Of a stretch of DNA of 64,000 nucleotides, positions 1 through 9,071 are shown piece by piece. The number at the start of each line of letters is the position of its first letter. Within the stretch, counting starts at the first letter, position 1. The stretch comes from Mycobacterium asiaticum (GTDB taxonomy: Bacteria > Actinomycetota > Actinomycetes > Mycobacteriales > Mycobacteriaceae), in contig NZ_LZLS01000097.1 in the NCBI RefSeq assembly GCF_001673365.1, positions 62,001 to 126,000 of the forward strand, written 5' to 3'. The notes under the pieces were generated by a model that saw nothing but the letters and a program-made list of their open reading frames with translations, was not told the origin of the DNA and did not search any database. Position numbers and translations under genes: made by a program.

Positions 1-2
1 GT

Positions 3-1331
3 GTGAACGACAACCAGTTTGCCCAGCAGCTGCAGCAACGGCCCCGGTCGCCGCTGGAAATGCTGGACACCGTGCCCGATTCCCTGCTGCGCAGGCTCAA
101 GCAGTATTCGGGCCGGCTGGCCACCGAAGCCGTGTCGGCCATGCAGGAGCGGTTGCCGTTCTTCGGTGACCTGGAAGCCTCCCAGCGTGCCAGCGTCGCG
201 CTGGTGGTCCAAACCGCGGTCGTCAACTTCGTCGAGTGGATGCAGGACCCGCACAGCAACGTCAGTTACACCGCTCAGGCCTTCGAACTGGTTCCTCAGG
301 ATCTGACCCGGCGCATCGCCCTGCGCGACACCGTGGACATGGTGCGCGTCACCATGGAGTTCTTCGAAGAGGTGGTGCCGCTACTGGCCCGCTCCGAAGA
401 GCAGCTCACCGCGCTCACCGTCGGCATCCTGAAGTACAGCCGCGACCTGGCCTTCACCGCCGCCACCGCCTACGCCGACGCGGCCGAGGCCCGCGGCGCG
501 TGGGACAGCCGGATGGAAGCCAGCGTCGTCGACGCCGTCGTGCGCGGGGACACCGGTCCCGAGCTGCTGTCCCGGGCGGCCGCGCTGAACTGGGACACCA
601 CCGCGCCGGCGACGGTCGTGGTGGGCACCCCGGCCCCCGGCCGCGACGCTTCCAACACTCAAAGCCAGGGCAGCGAGCGGGCCAGCCAAGATGTCCGCGA
701 CATCGCGATTCGGCACGGCCGCGCCGCGCTGACCGACGTGCACGGCACCTGGCTGGTGGCCATCGTCTCCGGTCAACTGTCGCCCACTGACAAGTTCCTC
801 AAGGATCTCCTGGGGGCGTTCGCCGACGAACCAGTGGTCATCGGTCCCACGGCACCGATGCTGACCGCGGCCTATCACAGTGCCAGCGAGGCGATCTCGG
901 GGATGAACGCCGTCGCCGGGTGGCGTGGCGCGCCGCGTCCCGTTCTGGCCCGCGAACTCCTTCCGGAGCGGGCTTTGATGGGCGACGCATCAGCGATCGT
1001 TGCGCTGCACACCGACGTGATGCGCCCGCTCGCCGACGCGGGGCCGACACTTGTGGAAACCTTGGACGCTTTCTTAGATTGTGGCGGCGCCATTGAAGCT
1101 TGTGCCAGGAAGTTGTTCGTTCATCCAAACACTGTCCGGTACCGCCTCAAGCGAATCGCCGACTTCACTGGGCGCGATCCCACCCAGCCGCGCGACGCAT
1201 ACGTACTGCGCGTGGCGGCAACCGTCGGCCAACTGAACTATCCGACGCAGCCATCCGGTGCGGCTAACAATCCAGTGCCACACCTTCCGCCGCCGGTCAG
1301 AGGGGGTATAGGGTCGGGGTCTGGCCGATAG
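3..1331 (+). CDS. mabR: PucR-type regulator of the FAS-II operon (MabR)
   Basis: 442-residue regulator immediately upstream of fabD, at the position of Rv2242 (MabR), which is reported to bind the fasII promoter and control mycolate synthesis. The C-terminus (about residues 350-395) carries the PucR-type helix-turn-helix, with the conserved run HPNTVRYRLKRI; the N-terminal two thirds is the helical sensor region, probably binding a long-chain acyl ligand. The GTG start at 3 lies at the window edge, so a start further upstream cannot be excluded. A MabR-like inverted repeat lies between this gene and fabD. The last 20 or so residues are low complexity (Pro/Gly rich). Confidence 0.9.
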   Translation: MNDNQFAQQLQQRPRSPLEMLDTVPDSLLRRLKQYSGRLATEAVSAMQERLPFFGDLEASQRASVALVVQTAVVNFVEWMQDPHSNVSYTAQAFELVPQDLTRRIALRDTVDMVRVTMEFFEEVVPLLARSEEQLTALTVGILKYSRDLAFTAATAYADAAEARGAWDSRMEASVVDAVVRGDTGPELLSRAAALNWDTTAPATVVVGTPAPGRDASNTQSQGSERASQDVRDIAIRHGRAALTDVHGTWLVAIVSGQLSPTDKFLKDLLGAFADEPVVIGPTAPMLTAAYHSASEAISGMNAVAGWRGAPRPVLARELLPERALMGDASAIVALHTDVMRPLADAGPTLVETLDAFLDCGGAIEACARKLFVHPNTVRYRLKRIADFTGRDPTQPRDAYVLRVAATVGQLNYPTQPSGAANNPVPHLPPPVRGGIGSGSGR

Positions 1332-1384
1332 TGACCTAGATGACAGATCGCGGCTGGATCTCAAACATGTAGCTTACGGGGCTA

Positions 1385-1428
1385 TTTTGTAGAAGGTATA
1401 CAAAAACCTAAGACGAGGTTCATAATCT
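1385..1428 (+). promoter_or_regulatory. fasII operator (inverted repeat) and possible -10
   Basis: The 140 bases between mabR and fabD contain TTTTGT (1385-1390), a 9-base spacer and ACAAAA (1400-1405), a perfect 6-bp inverted repeat in otherwise GC-rich DNA. This matches the type of operator reported for MabR at the fasII promoter. TAATCT at 1423-1428 fits a mycobacterial -10 element, which would place the operator at or upstream of the -35 position. The -10 assignment is weak. Confidence 0.6.
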
Positions 1429-1471
1429 GTTACACCCCGCAAAACCGTCTTCACAGTGTTCTCTTAGACAC

Positions 1472-2389
1472 GTGATCGCTTTGCTTGCACCCGGACAGGG
1501 TTCCCAGACCGAGGGGATGCTGTCGCCGTGGCTGGAACTGCCCGGCGCAGCAGACCAGATCGCCGCGTGGTCGAAGGCCAGCAGCCTGGACCTGGCGCGG
1601 CTGGGCACGACCGCCTCGACCGAGGAGATCACCGACACCGCGATCGCCCAACCGCTGATCGTGGCGGCCACTCTGCTCGCCCACCAGGAGCTCACCCGGC
1701 GCGGCCTCTTTAATGACCAGGAGCTGATCATCGCGGGCCACTCCGTCGGTGAGATCGCGGCCTACGCCATCGCCGGCGTGATCGCGGCTGACGATGCGGT
1801 CATGCTGGCGGCCACCCGTGGTGCCGAGATGGCCAAGGCCTGTGCCGCCGAGCCGACCGGCATGTCCGCGGTCCTGGGCGGCGACGAGACCGAGGTGCTG
1901 AACCGCCTCGAGCAGCTCGACCTGGTCCCGGCCAACCGCAACGCGGTCGGCCAGATCGTTGCCGCCGGCCGGCTGACCGCGCTGGAAAAGCTCGCCGAGG
2001 ACCCGCCGGCCAAGGCGCGGGTTCGCGCGTTGGGTGTCGCCGGGGCCTTCCACACCGAGTTCATGGCTGCCGCCCTGGACGGCTACGCCGCGGCTGCGGC
2101 CGGCATCGCCACCGCCGAGCCCACCGCCACGCTGCTGTCCAACTACGACGGCAAGCCGGTCCCCAACGCCGCCGTGGCCATGGAGACCTTGGTGTCCCAG
2201 CTGACCCGGCCGGTGCGCTGGGACCTGTGCACCGCCTACATCCGTGAACAAAGCGAAAACAATGTCAAGGCGATCGTGGAGTTCCCGCCCGCGGGAACGC
2301 TGGCCGGCATCGCCAAACGCGAACTTCGGGGGGTTCCGACGCGAGCCGTCAAGTCACCCGCAGATCTGGACGAACTGGCGACCATCTAA
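1472..2389 (+). CDS. fabD: Malonyl-CoA:ACP transacylase
   Basis: Transfers malonyl from CoA to AcpM, supplying extender units to FAS-II. The 305-residue length is typical. The nucleophile elbow GHSVGE (residues 89-94) gives Ser91 with adjacent His90, and the second catalytic His lies in GAFHTEF near residue 196; an early GQGSQ motif (8-12) is also family-typical. Start is GTG at 1472. First gene of the fabD-acpM-kasA-kasB-accD6 operon, 86 bases before acpM. Confidence 0.97.
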   Translation: MIALLAPGQGSQTEGMLSPWLELPGAADQIAAWSKASSLDLARLGTTASTEEITDTAIAQPLIVAATLLAHQELTRRGLFNDQELIIAGHSVGEIAAYAIAGVIAADDAVMLAATRGAEMAKACAAEPTGMSAVLGGDETEVLNRLEQLDLVPANRNAVGQIVAAGRLTALEKLAEDPPAKARVRALGVAGAFHTEFMAAALDGYAAAAAGIATAEPTATLLSNYDGKPVPNAAVAMETLVSQLTRPVRWDLCTAYIREQSENNVKAIVEFPPAGTLAGIAKRELRGVPTRAVKSPADLDELATI

Positions 2390-2475
2390 TCGCCAGGTTC
2401 GCGCCAGAACCTACAACCGCTCTATAAGCACGACCCAAATCGATCCAAACACAACACATTACGAAGGGAACCACT

Positions 2476-2817
2476 GTGGCCGTCAGTCAGGAAGAAATCA
2501 TCGCCGGTATCGCCGAGATCATCGAAGAGGTGACCGGTATCGAGCCGTCGGAGGTCACCCCGGAGAAGTCGTTCGTCGACGACCTGGACATCGACTCGCT
2601 GTCGATGGTTGAGATCGCCGTGCAGACCGAGGACAAGTACGGCGTGAAGATCCCGGACGAGGACCTTGCTGGTCTGCGCACCGTCGGTGACGTCGTCGCC
2701 TACATCCAGAAGCTCGAGGAAGAGAACCCCGAGGCCGCCGAGGCGCTGCGCGCCAAGCTCGAGACCGAGAACCCCGAGGCCGTGGCCAACGTTCAGTCGA
2801 GGCTGGAGAACAAGTGA
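2476..2817 (+). CDS. acpM: Meromycolate-extension acyl carrier protein
   Basis: Carries growing meromycolate chains on a 4'-phosphopantetheine arm attached to Ser41 of the DIDSLS motif. At 113 residues it has the acidic C-terminal extension, beyond about residue 80, that distinguishes mycobacterial AcpM from ordinary ACPs. GTG start at 2476 is preceded by a GAAGGGA ribosome site at 2462-2468. Its TGA stop overlaps the GTG of kasA (GTGA, 2814-2817), indicating translational coupling. Confidence 0.97.
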   Translation: MAVSQEEIIAGIAEIIEEVTGIEPSEVTPEKSFVDDLDIDSLSMVEIAVQTEDKYGVKIPDEDLAGLRTVGDVVAYIQKLEEENPEAAEALRAKLETENPEAVANVQSRLENK

Positions 2818-4064
2818 CCAAGCCTTCCACTGCTAATGGCGGTTACCCCAACGTTGTGGTAACCGCCGTCACGGCGACGACATCGCTCGCGCCGGACATC
2901 GAGAGCACGTGGAAGGGCTTGTTGGCCGGCGAAAGCGGCATCCACGTTCTCGAGGACGAGTTCGTCACCAAGTGGGATCTGCCCGCCAAGATCGGTGGGC
3001 ACCTCAAGGAACCGGTCGACGTCCACATGGGCCGCTTGGACTTGCGACGTATGTCCTACGTCCAGCGGTTGGCCAAGTTGCTCAGCGGTCAGTTGTGGGA
3101 GTCCGCCGGTGCTCCGGAGGTTGACCCGGACCGCTTCAGCGTGGTCGTCGGCACTGGGCTCGGCGGGGCCGAGCGGATCGTCGAGAGCTACGACCTGATG
3201 AACGAGGGCGGCCCACGCAAGGTGTCGCCGCTCGCCGTTCAGATGATCATGCCCAACGGCGCCGCGGCGGTGGTGGGTCTGCAACTGGGCGCCCGCGCCG
3301 GGGTAATCACCCCGGTCTCGGCCTGCTCGTCGGGTTCGGAGGCCATCGCACACGCGTGGCGCCAAATCGTGATGGGTGACGCAGACTTCGCCGTCTGCGG
3401 CGGCGTCGAAGGTCCGATCGAGGCGCTGCCCATCGCGGCGTTCTCGATGATGCGGGCCATGTCGACTCGCAACGACGAGCCCGAGCGCGCGTCGCGGCCG
3501 TTCGACAAGGACCGGGACGGCTTCGTGTTCGGTGAGGCCGGAGCGCTGATGATCCTTGAGACCGAGGAGCATGCCAAAGCACGCGGCGCCAAGCCGTTGG
3601 CTCGGTTGATGGGTGCCGGTATCACCTCGGACGCGTTCCACATGGTGGCGCCGGACCCCAACGGTGAACGTGCCGGCCGGGCAATGCAGCGGTCGATGGA
3701 GTTGGCGGGCCTGTCCCCCAGCGACATTGACCACGTCAATGCCCACGGAACGGCTACTCCGATCGGCGATGCGGCCGAGGCGAACGCGCTGCGGGTGGCC
3801 GGTTGTCAAAACGCTGCTGTTTATGCGCCGAAGTCGGCGCTCGGGCACTCGATCGGCGCTGTCGGCGCGCTGGAATCGGTGCTCACGGTGCTGACCCTTC
3901 GGGACGGAGTCATCCCACCGACATTGAACTATGAGACCCCCGATCCTGAGATCGACCTTGATGTTGTCGCGGGAGAGCCTCGCTATGGCGAGTACCGCTA
4001 CGCGATCAACAACTCGTTCGGGTTCGGCGGTCACAACGTGGCGCTTGCATTCGGGCGTTACTAA
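2814..4064 (+). CDS. kasA: Beta-ketoacyl-ACP synthase KasA
   Basis: Condensing enzyme of FAS-II, extending acyl-AcpM with malonyl-AcpM; the target of thiolactomycin. The 416-residue length and numbering match M. tuberculosis KasA: nucleophile Cys171 (PVSACSSG), His311 (NAHGTATP) and Lys340/His345 (KSALGHS). The C-terminal [10 protein letters not shown] motif is intact. GTG start overlaps the acpM stop. Followed 59 bases later by the paralogue kasB, with which it shares long identical DNA tracts. Confidence 0.98.
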   Translation: MTKPSTANGGYPNVVVTAVTATTSLAPDIESTWKGLLAGESGIHVLEDEFVTKWDLPAKIGGHLKEPVDVHMGRLDLRRMSYVQRLAKLLSGQLWESAGAPEVDPDRFSVVVGTGLGGAERIVESYDLMNEGGPRKVSPLAVQMIMPNGAAAVVGLQLGARAGVITPVSACSSGSEAIAHAWRQIVMGDADFAVCGGVEGPIEALPIAAFSMMRAMSTRNDEPERASRPFDKDRDGFVFGEAGALMILETEEHAKARGAKPLARLMGAGITSDAFHMVAPDPNGERAGRAMQRSMELAGLSPSDIDHVNAHGTATPIGDAAEANALRVAGCQNAAVYAPKSALGHSIGAVGALESVLTVLTLRDGVIPPTLNYETPDPEIDLDVVAGEPRYGEYRYAINNSFGFGGHNVALAFGRY

Positions 4065-4123
4065 AGCTGGACGGTGGTGGTCGCGATCACCACGAAGGAC
4101 GGAAGGAACGGTTCGCAAGAGCC

Positions 4124-5377
4124 ATGACAGAGCTGGTTACCGGGAAAGCCCTACCCAACGTGGTCGTCACCGGCGTCGCCATGACTACCGCATTGGCAAC
4201 GGACGCGGAGACCACGTGGAAGTTGTTGCTAGACGGTCAAAGTGGTATCCGGACCCTCGACGACCCGTTCGTCGAGGAGTTCGACCTGCCGGTCCGTATC
4301 GGTGGGCACCTGTTGGAAGAGTTTGACAGCCAACTGACGCGGGTCGAACTGCGTCGCACGGCCTACCTGCAGAGAATGTCCACCGTCATCGGCCGCCGGG
4401 TGTGGGAGAACGCTGGATCCCCGGAGGTGGACACCAACAGGTTGGCGGTGTCGATCGGAACGGGATTGGGTTCGGCCGAAGAGCTGGTGTTCGGATACGA
4501 CGAGATGCGGGCGCGCGGCTTCCGGGCGATTTCACCGCTGGCCGTGCAGAAGTACATGCCCAACGGCGCTGCGGCGGCCGTCGGACTGGAGCGCCACGCC
4601 AAGGCCGGTGTCATGACGCCGGTGTCGGCGTGTGCATCCGGTTCGGAGGGCATCGCGCGGGCATGGCAGCAAGTCGTGCTCGGCGAGGCTGACATGGCGA
4701 TCTGCGGTGGCGTGGAAACCCGCATCGAGGCGGTGCCCATTGCCGGGTTCGCCAACATGCGCATCGTGATGTCCACCAACAACGACGACCCCGCCGGCGC
4801 GTGCCGCCCCTTCGACAAGGACCGGGACGGCTTCGTGTTCGGTGAGGCCGGTGCGTTGATGGTGATCGAGACCGAGGAGCACGCCAAGGCTCGGGGTGCC
4901 AACATCCTGGCCCGCATCATGGGAGCCAGCATCACCTCGGACGGCTTCCACATGGTGGCGCCGGATCCCAACGGGGAACGGGCCGGGCACGCGATGACGC
5001 GATCGATCCAACTCGCGGGCCTGGTCCCGTCGGACATCGATCACATCAACGCCCACGCCACCGGCACTCAGGTCGGTGACGTGGCCGAAGGCAGGGCGAT
5101 CAACAACGCTCTGGGCAGCCACTCGGCGGCGGTGTATGCGCCTAAGTCTGCCCTCGGCCACTCGGTGGGTGCGGTCGGCGCAGTGGAGTCCATTTTGACC
5201 GTGCTCGCGCTGCGCGATCAGGTCATTCCCCCGACACTGAATCTGGTGAACCTCGATCCAGAGATCGATCTGGACGTGGTGGCGGGCAAGCCTCGACCTG
5301 GCAACTACGAGTACGCGATCAACAACTCGTTCGGGTTCGGCGGCCACAACGTGGCCATCACGTTTGGACGCTATTAG
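4124..5377 (+). CDS. kasB: Beta-ketoacyl-ACP synthase KasB
   Basis: Tandem paralogue of KasA that carries meromycolate extension to full length; in mycobacteria its loss shortens mycolates and affects acid-fastness. 417 residues with Cys170 (PVSACASG), His311 (NAHATGTQ), Lys341 and His346 (KSALGHS). ATG start at 4124; a longer form would need a weaker upstream start. Short intergenic gap after kasA suggests the same transcript. Confidence 0.97.
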   Translation: MTELVTGKALPNVVVTGVAMTTALATDAETTWKLLLDGQSGIRTLDDPFVEEFDLPVRIGGHLLEEFDSQLTRVELRRTAYLQRMSTVIGRRVWENAGSPEVDTNRLAVSIGTGLGSAEELVFGYDEMRARGFRAISPLAVQKYMPNGAAAAVGLERHAKAGVMTPVSACASGSEGIARAWQQVVLGEADMAICGGVETRIEAVPIAGFANMRIVMSTNNDDPAGACRPFDKDRDGFVFGEAGALMVIETEEHAKARGANILARIMGASITSDGFHMVAPDPNGERAGHAMTRSIQLAGLVPSDIDHINAHATGTQVGDVAEGRAINNALGSHSAAVYAPKSALGHSVGAVGAVESILTVLALRDQVIPPTLNLVNLDPEIDLDVVAGKPRPGNYEYAINNSFGFGGHNVAITFGRY

Positions 5378-5451
5378 GACCGCGCGACAAGAAAATGCCA
5401 AGGATTACCGGATAAAACCCAGAGCACCACTGTCGAACTAGGAGACCTGCG

Positions 5452-6873
5452 ATGACACTCATGGCCCCCGAGGCGGTTGACGAGTCGCTCGACCCCCGCG
5501 ACCCGCTGCTGCGTCTGAGCAACTTTTTCGACAACGACAGCGTCGAACTGCTCCACGAGCGTGACCGCTCTGGCGTGCTGGCCGCGGCGGGCACCGTCAA
5601 CGGGGTGCGCACGATCGCGTTCTGCACCGACGGGACCGTGATGGGTGGCGCGATGGGCGTCGAGGGTTGCGCGCACATCGTCAACGCCTACGACACCGCG
5701 ATCGAGGAGCAGAGCCCCATCGTGGGTATCTGGCACTCCGGCGGTGCCCGACTGGCCGAAGGCGTGCGCGCCCTGCACGCGGTCGGGCAGGTCTTCGAGG
5801 CCATGATCCGTGCATCGGGCTACATTCCGCAGATCTCGGTGGTCGTCGGCTTCGCGGCCGGCGGCGCGGCCTACGGTCCGGCACTGACCGACGTCATCGT
5901 GATGGCGCCGGACAGCCGGGTGTTCGTCACCGGTCCGGACGTCGTTCGAAGCGTCACCGGCGAGGACGTCGACATGGCCTCCCTCGGTGGTCCGGAGACC
6001 CACCACAAGAAGTCCGGGGTGTGCCACATCGTCGCCGACGACGAACTCGACGCCTACGAGCGCGGCCGTCGGCTGGTCGGATTGTTCTGCCAGCAGGGGC
6101 ATTTCGACCGCAGCAAGGCTGAGGCCGGCGACACCGACATCAGGGCGCTGCTGCCCGAGTCGGCGCGACGGGCCTACGACGTGCACCCGATTGTCACCGC
6201 GATTCTCGACGCGGACACTCCGTTCGACGAGTTCCAGGCCAAGTGGGCGCCGTCGATGGTGGTCGGGCTCGGCCGGTTGTCGGGCCGCACGGTTGGCGTG
6301 CTGGCCAATAACCCGCTGCGCCTGGGTGGCTGCTTGAACTCCGAAAGTGCCGAGAAGGCAGCACGTTTCGTGCGGCTGTGCGACGCGTTCGGCATTCCTT
6401 TGGTAGTCGTCGTCGACGTGCCGGGCTACCTGCCCGGCGTCGACCAGGAGTGGGGCGGCGTGGTGCGTCGCGGCGCCAAGTTGCTGCACGCGTTCGGTGA
6501 GGCCACAGTTCCGCGGGTCACCCTGGTGACGCGAAAGATCTACGGCGGGGCCTACATTGCGATGAACTCCCGCTCGCTGAACGCCACCAAGGTGTTCGCC
6601 TGGCCGGACGCCGAGGTTGCGGTGATGGGCGCGAAGGCTGCCGTGGGCATCCTGCACAAGCGTAAGCTGGCCGCCGCGCCCGAGCACGAGCGCGAAGCGC
6701 TGCACGACGAGTTGGCCGCCGAGCACGAGCGCATCGCCGGTGGTGTGGACAGCGCCATTGACATCGGTGTGGTCGACGAGAAGATCGACCCGTCGCATAC
6801 CCGCAGCAAGCTCTGCGAGGCGCTTGCGCAAGCGCCCGCCCGTCGCGGCCGCCACAAGAACATCCCGCTGTAA
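5452..6873 (+). CDS. accD6: Acyl-CoA carboxylase carboxyltransferase AccD6
   Basis: Beta subunit of acetyl-/propionyl-CoA carboxylase, making malonyl-CoA for the fatty acid synthases with the biotinylated AccA3 (not in this window). 473 residues with N- and C-terminal crotonase-like carboxyltransferase halves; the oxyanion-hole glycine-rich stretches VGFAAGGAAYGP and KIYGGAYIAMNS are visible. ATG at 5452 follows AGGAGACC. Last gene of the FAS-II operon; a hairpin follows the stop. The 74-base gap from kasB leaves room for a separate promoter, as reported for M. tuberculosis accD6. Confidence 0.97.
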   Translation: MTLMAPEAVDESLDPRDPLLRLSNFFDNDSVELLHERDRSGVLAAAGTVNGVRTIAFCTDGTVMGGAMGVEGCAHIVNAYDTAIEEQSPIVGIWHSGGARLAEGVRALHAVGQVFEAMIRASGYIPQISVVVGFAAGGAAYGPALTDVIVMAPDSRVFVTGPDVVRSVTGEDVDMASLGGPETHHKKSGVCHIVADDELDAYERGRRLVGLFCQQGHFDRSKAEAGDTDIRALLPESARRAYDVHPIVTAILDADTPFDEFQAKWAPSMVVGLGRLSGRTVGVLANNPLRLGGCLNSESAEKAARFVRLCDAFGIPLVVVVDVPGYLPGVDQEWGGVVRRGAKLLHAFGEATVPRVTLVTRKIYGGAYIAMNSRSLNATKVFAWPDAEVAVMGAKAAVGILHKRKLAAAPEHEREALHDELAAEHERIAGGVDSAIDIGVVDEKIDPSHTRSKLCEALAQAPARRGRHKNIPL

Positions 6874-6879
6874 TCTGGC

Positions 6880-6939
6880 CGCGAGCGTAACCAGGCTGCG
6901 AAATTTCGCGCTTGAATTCGCAGCCCGGTTACGCTCGCG
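6880..6939. terminator. Long hairpin between convergent accD6 and glpD1
   Basis: 23-bp arms (6880-6902 and 6917-6939) with a single mismatch and a 14-base loop, lying exactly between the accD6 stop and the glpD1 stop. There is no U-tract, as usual for mycobacteria. It can serve both strands as a bidirectional terminator. Confidence 0.7.
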
Positions 6940-6946
6940 ACGCCCG

Positions 6947-8482
6947 TCAAGCTAGGGCGAGGAACTCCTCGGCGACGCTGACCACTCGCTCGCGGTCGCG
7001 CGGCACTAGGCCGATGCGGGTGCGGCGATCGAGAATGTCGCCAACATCCAGTGCGCCCTCGTGGGAGACGGCGTACTCGAACTCCGCGCGGGTGACATCG
7101 ATACCGTCAGCGACGGGCTCGGTTGGCCGCTCGCACGTGGCGGTCGCAACGACATTGGAAGACTCGGCCCCGTAGCGCGCCACCAGCGACTCCGGCAGGT
7201 CGCCCACGCCGCCTCCAGGTCCGGGATTAGCCGGCGCCCCAATCAACGGCAGGTCACGCGTGCGGCAATGGGCGGCACGCAACTGTCGTACCTTGACGGC
7301 GCGGTTGAGCACATCCTCTGCCATGTAACGGTATTCGGTCAGCTTGCCGCCGACCACGCTAATCACCCCGGTGGGCGACTCGAAGATCGCGTGGTCGCGC
7401 GACACGTCGGCGGTCCGGCCGGAGCCGGTGTCGATCAGCGGCCGCAGACCCGCGTAAGACCCGATGACATCCGAAGCCGTAACGGCAGTCTCCAACGCGG
7501 TGTTTACCGTGTCCAGCAGGAACGACACCTCGGCCGAAGAAGGTTCTGGCACATCGGGAATCGGGCCGGGTGCGTCCTCGTCGGTCAGGCCAAGATAGAT
7601 CCGGCCCAGCTGCTCGGGCATTGCGAACACAAATCTGTTCAGCTCTCCGGGAATCGGAATGGTCAGTGCCGCAGTCGGGTTGCCGAAAGCTGCCGCATCG
7701 AACACCAAATGCGTTCCGCGACTTGGCCGCAACTTCAACGCCGGGTCGATGTCGCCGCCCCACACCCCGGCCGCGTTGATTACCGCGCCCGCCCTGACCG
7801 AGAACGACTCCCCGCTGCGCTGGTCGGTTAACCGCACCGAGTCAGCGGTGGCCTCCGATGCGGCCACGTAGGTGAGGATGCGCGCGCCGTGCTGGGCCGC
7901 GGTGCGCGCAACCGCCGTCACCAGACGGGCGTCGTCGATCAATTGCCCGTCGTAGTTGACGAATCCGCCGGCCAGTCCTTCGCGCTGCACGGTGGGCGCC
8001 ATCTCCACGACCCGCCGCGCCGAAATACGGCGGGACCGAGGCAAAGTCGATGACGACGTGCCCGCCATCACCCGCAGCGCATCTCCCGCAAGAAAGCCGA
8101 CGCGCACCAACGCGCGACTCGCGTGGTTCATCGACGGCAACAACGGCACCAGTTGCGGCATCGCGTGGACCAAGTGAGGAGCGTTGCGCGACATCAGGAT
8201 TCCGCGTTCGATGGCGCTACGCCGGGCGATGCCCACATTGCCGCTGGCCAGGTAGCGCAGGCCGCCATGCACCAGTTTGGAACTCCACCGGCTGGTACCG
8301 AACGCCAGGTCCTGCTTTTCCACCAGTGCCGTTCGCAGTCCGCGTGCGGCGGCGTCCAGGGCGATGCCGACACCGGTGATACCGCCACCGATGACGACGA
8401 CGTCCAGCGGCGCGGAACCGTCGGCGAGCGCCTGGAGGTCGGCGGTGCGGCGTGCGGCGTTAAGAGCGGTCGGGTTCTCCAT
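6947..8482 (-). CDS. glpD1: FAD-dependent glycerol-3-phosphate dehydrogenase
   Basis: Oxidises sn-glycerol-3-phosphate to dihydroxyacetone phosphate at the membrane, passing electrons to quinone. 511 residues; N-terminal dinucleotide-binding loop GGGITG (residues 32-37) followed by the GlpD signature GTSRWSSKLVHGGLRYL, and a C-terminal capping domain. Its ATG overlaps the stop of the upstream TetR gene by 4 bases (ATGA at 8479-8484 region), so the two are co-translated. Syntenic with Rv2249c. Confidence 0.93.
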   Translation of the reverse strand: MENPTALNAARRTADLQALADGSAPLDVVVIGGGITGVGIALDAAARGLRTALVEKQDLAFGTSRWSSKLVHGGLRYLASGNVGIARRSAIERGILMSRNAPHLVHAMPQLVPLLPSMNHASRALVRVGFLAGDALRVMAGTSSSTLPRSRRISARRVVEMAPTVQREGLAGGFVNYDGQLIDDARLVTAVARTAAQHGARILTYVAASEATADSVRLTDQRSGESFSVRAGAVINAAGVWGGDIDPALKLRPSRGTHLVFDAAAFGNPTAALTIPIPGELNRFVFAMPEQLGRIYLGLTDEDAPGPIPDVPEPSSAEVSFLLDTVNTALETAVTASDVIGSYAGLRPLIDTGSGRTADVSRDHAIFESPTGVISVVGGKLTEYRYMAEDVLNRAVKVRQLRAAHCRTRDLPLIGAPANPGPGGGVGDLPESLVARYGAESSNVVATATCERPTEPVADGIDVTRAEFEYAVSHEGALDVGDILDRRTRIGLVPRDRERVVSVAEEFLALA

Positions 8483-9054
8483 CAGGACAGGTATCCGTTC
8501 AGTGTGTAGGTGAGTTGGGCGGCGAGTGCTTCGTCGTCGAGGATGGGTTTGACGATGTCGGCGGATTGGATGGTCGATTGAGCGATCAGCAGGATCATGG
8601 TCGCCAGCTGGCGGGGGTCGCCGGCTCGGATGCTGCCGGCTTGCTGGGCCAGTTCCAACCGTGCAGCCAGCCCCTCGATCAGGAATAGCTGGCTGGTGCC
8701 AAGTCGCTCGGTGATGTAGACCCGGGCCAGTTCCGAGTGCAGCACCGACATGATCAGTTCGTCACGCCGTAACCGGTCGGCCACTGCCACGACCTGTCGA
8801 ACCAGCGCCTCTCGGTCGTTGCCGTCGAACGGCACCGCGCGCATCACGTCGGTGACATGGTTGGTCAGCAACGTCGACATGATCGACTGCGTGTCCGGCC
8901 ACCGCCGGTACACGGTCGGTCGGCTGACGCCCGCGCGACGGGCGATCTCTGCCAGCGTCACCCGGTCGGCGCCGAAATCCACCACGCAGCTCGCCGCTGC
9001 CGCAAGTATGCGATCCCCGGTATCCCAATTGGGATCATTACTCATTGACAGCAT
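8482..9054 (-). CDS. TetR-family regulator
   Basis: 190-residue TetR-type repressor: N-terminal HTH (about residues 28-50, VTLEIARRAGVSRPTVY-like) and a helical ligand domain. Syntenic with Rv2250c. Two start codons are possible: ATG 9054 or ATG 9045; the first is closer to the expected length. It lies 17 bases from the divergent Rv2251-like gene and is translationally coupled to glpD1, so it probably autoregulates and controls both. The short intergenic space contains TGTAATACTGTAAC (9055-9069 region), a plausible but unproven operator. Confidence 0.85.
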   Translation of the reverse strand: MLSMSNDPNWDTGDRILAAAASCVVDFGADRVTLAEIARRAGVSRPTVYRRWPDTQSIMSTLLTNHVTDVMRAVPFDGNDREALVRQVVAVADRLRRDELIMSVLHSELARVYITERLGTSQLFLIEGLAARLELAQQAGSIRAGDPRQLATMILLIAQSTIQSADIVKPILDDEALAAQLTYTLNGYLS

Positions 9055-9071
9055 GTGTAATACTGTAACGC

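Noticed and set aside
2793..4118. 441-codon minus-strand frame over kasA
   Set aside because: Shadow of kasA; no ribosome site or protein-like composition.
5374..6855. 493-codon open frame antisense to accD6
   Set aside because: Arg/His/Gly-rich composition typical of the antisense of high-GC coding DNA; accD6 on the plus strand has complete family motifs.
9022..9035. Perfect palindrome ATCCCAATTGGGAT as TetR operator
   Set aside because: Lies inside the TetR coding sequence (coding Asp-Pro-Asn-Trp-Asp); could still bind autogenously, but nothing else supports it.
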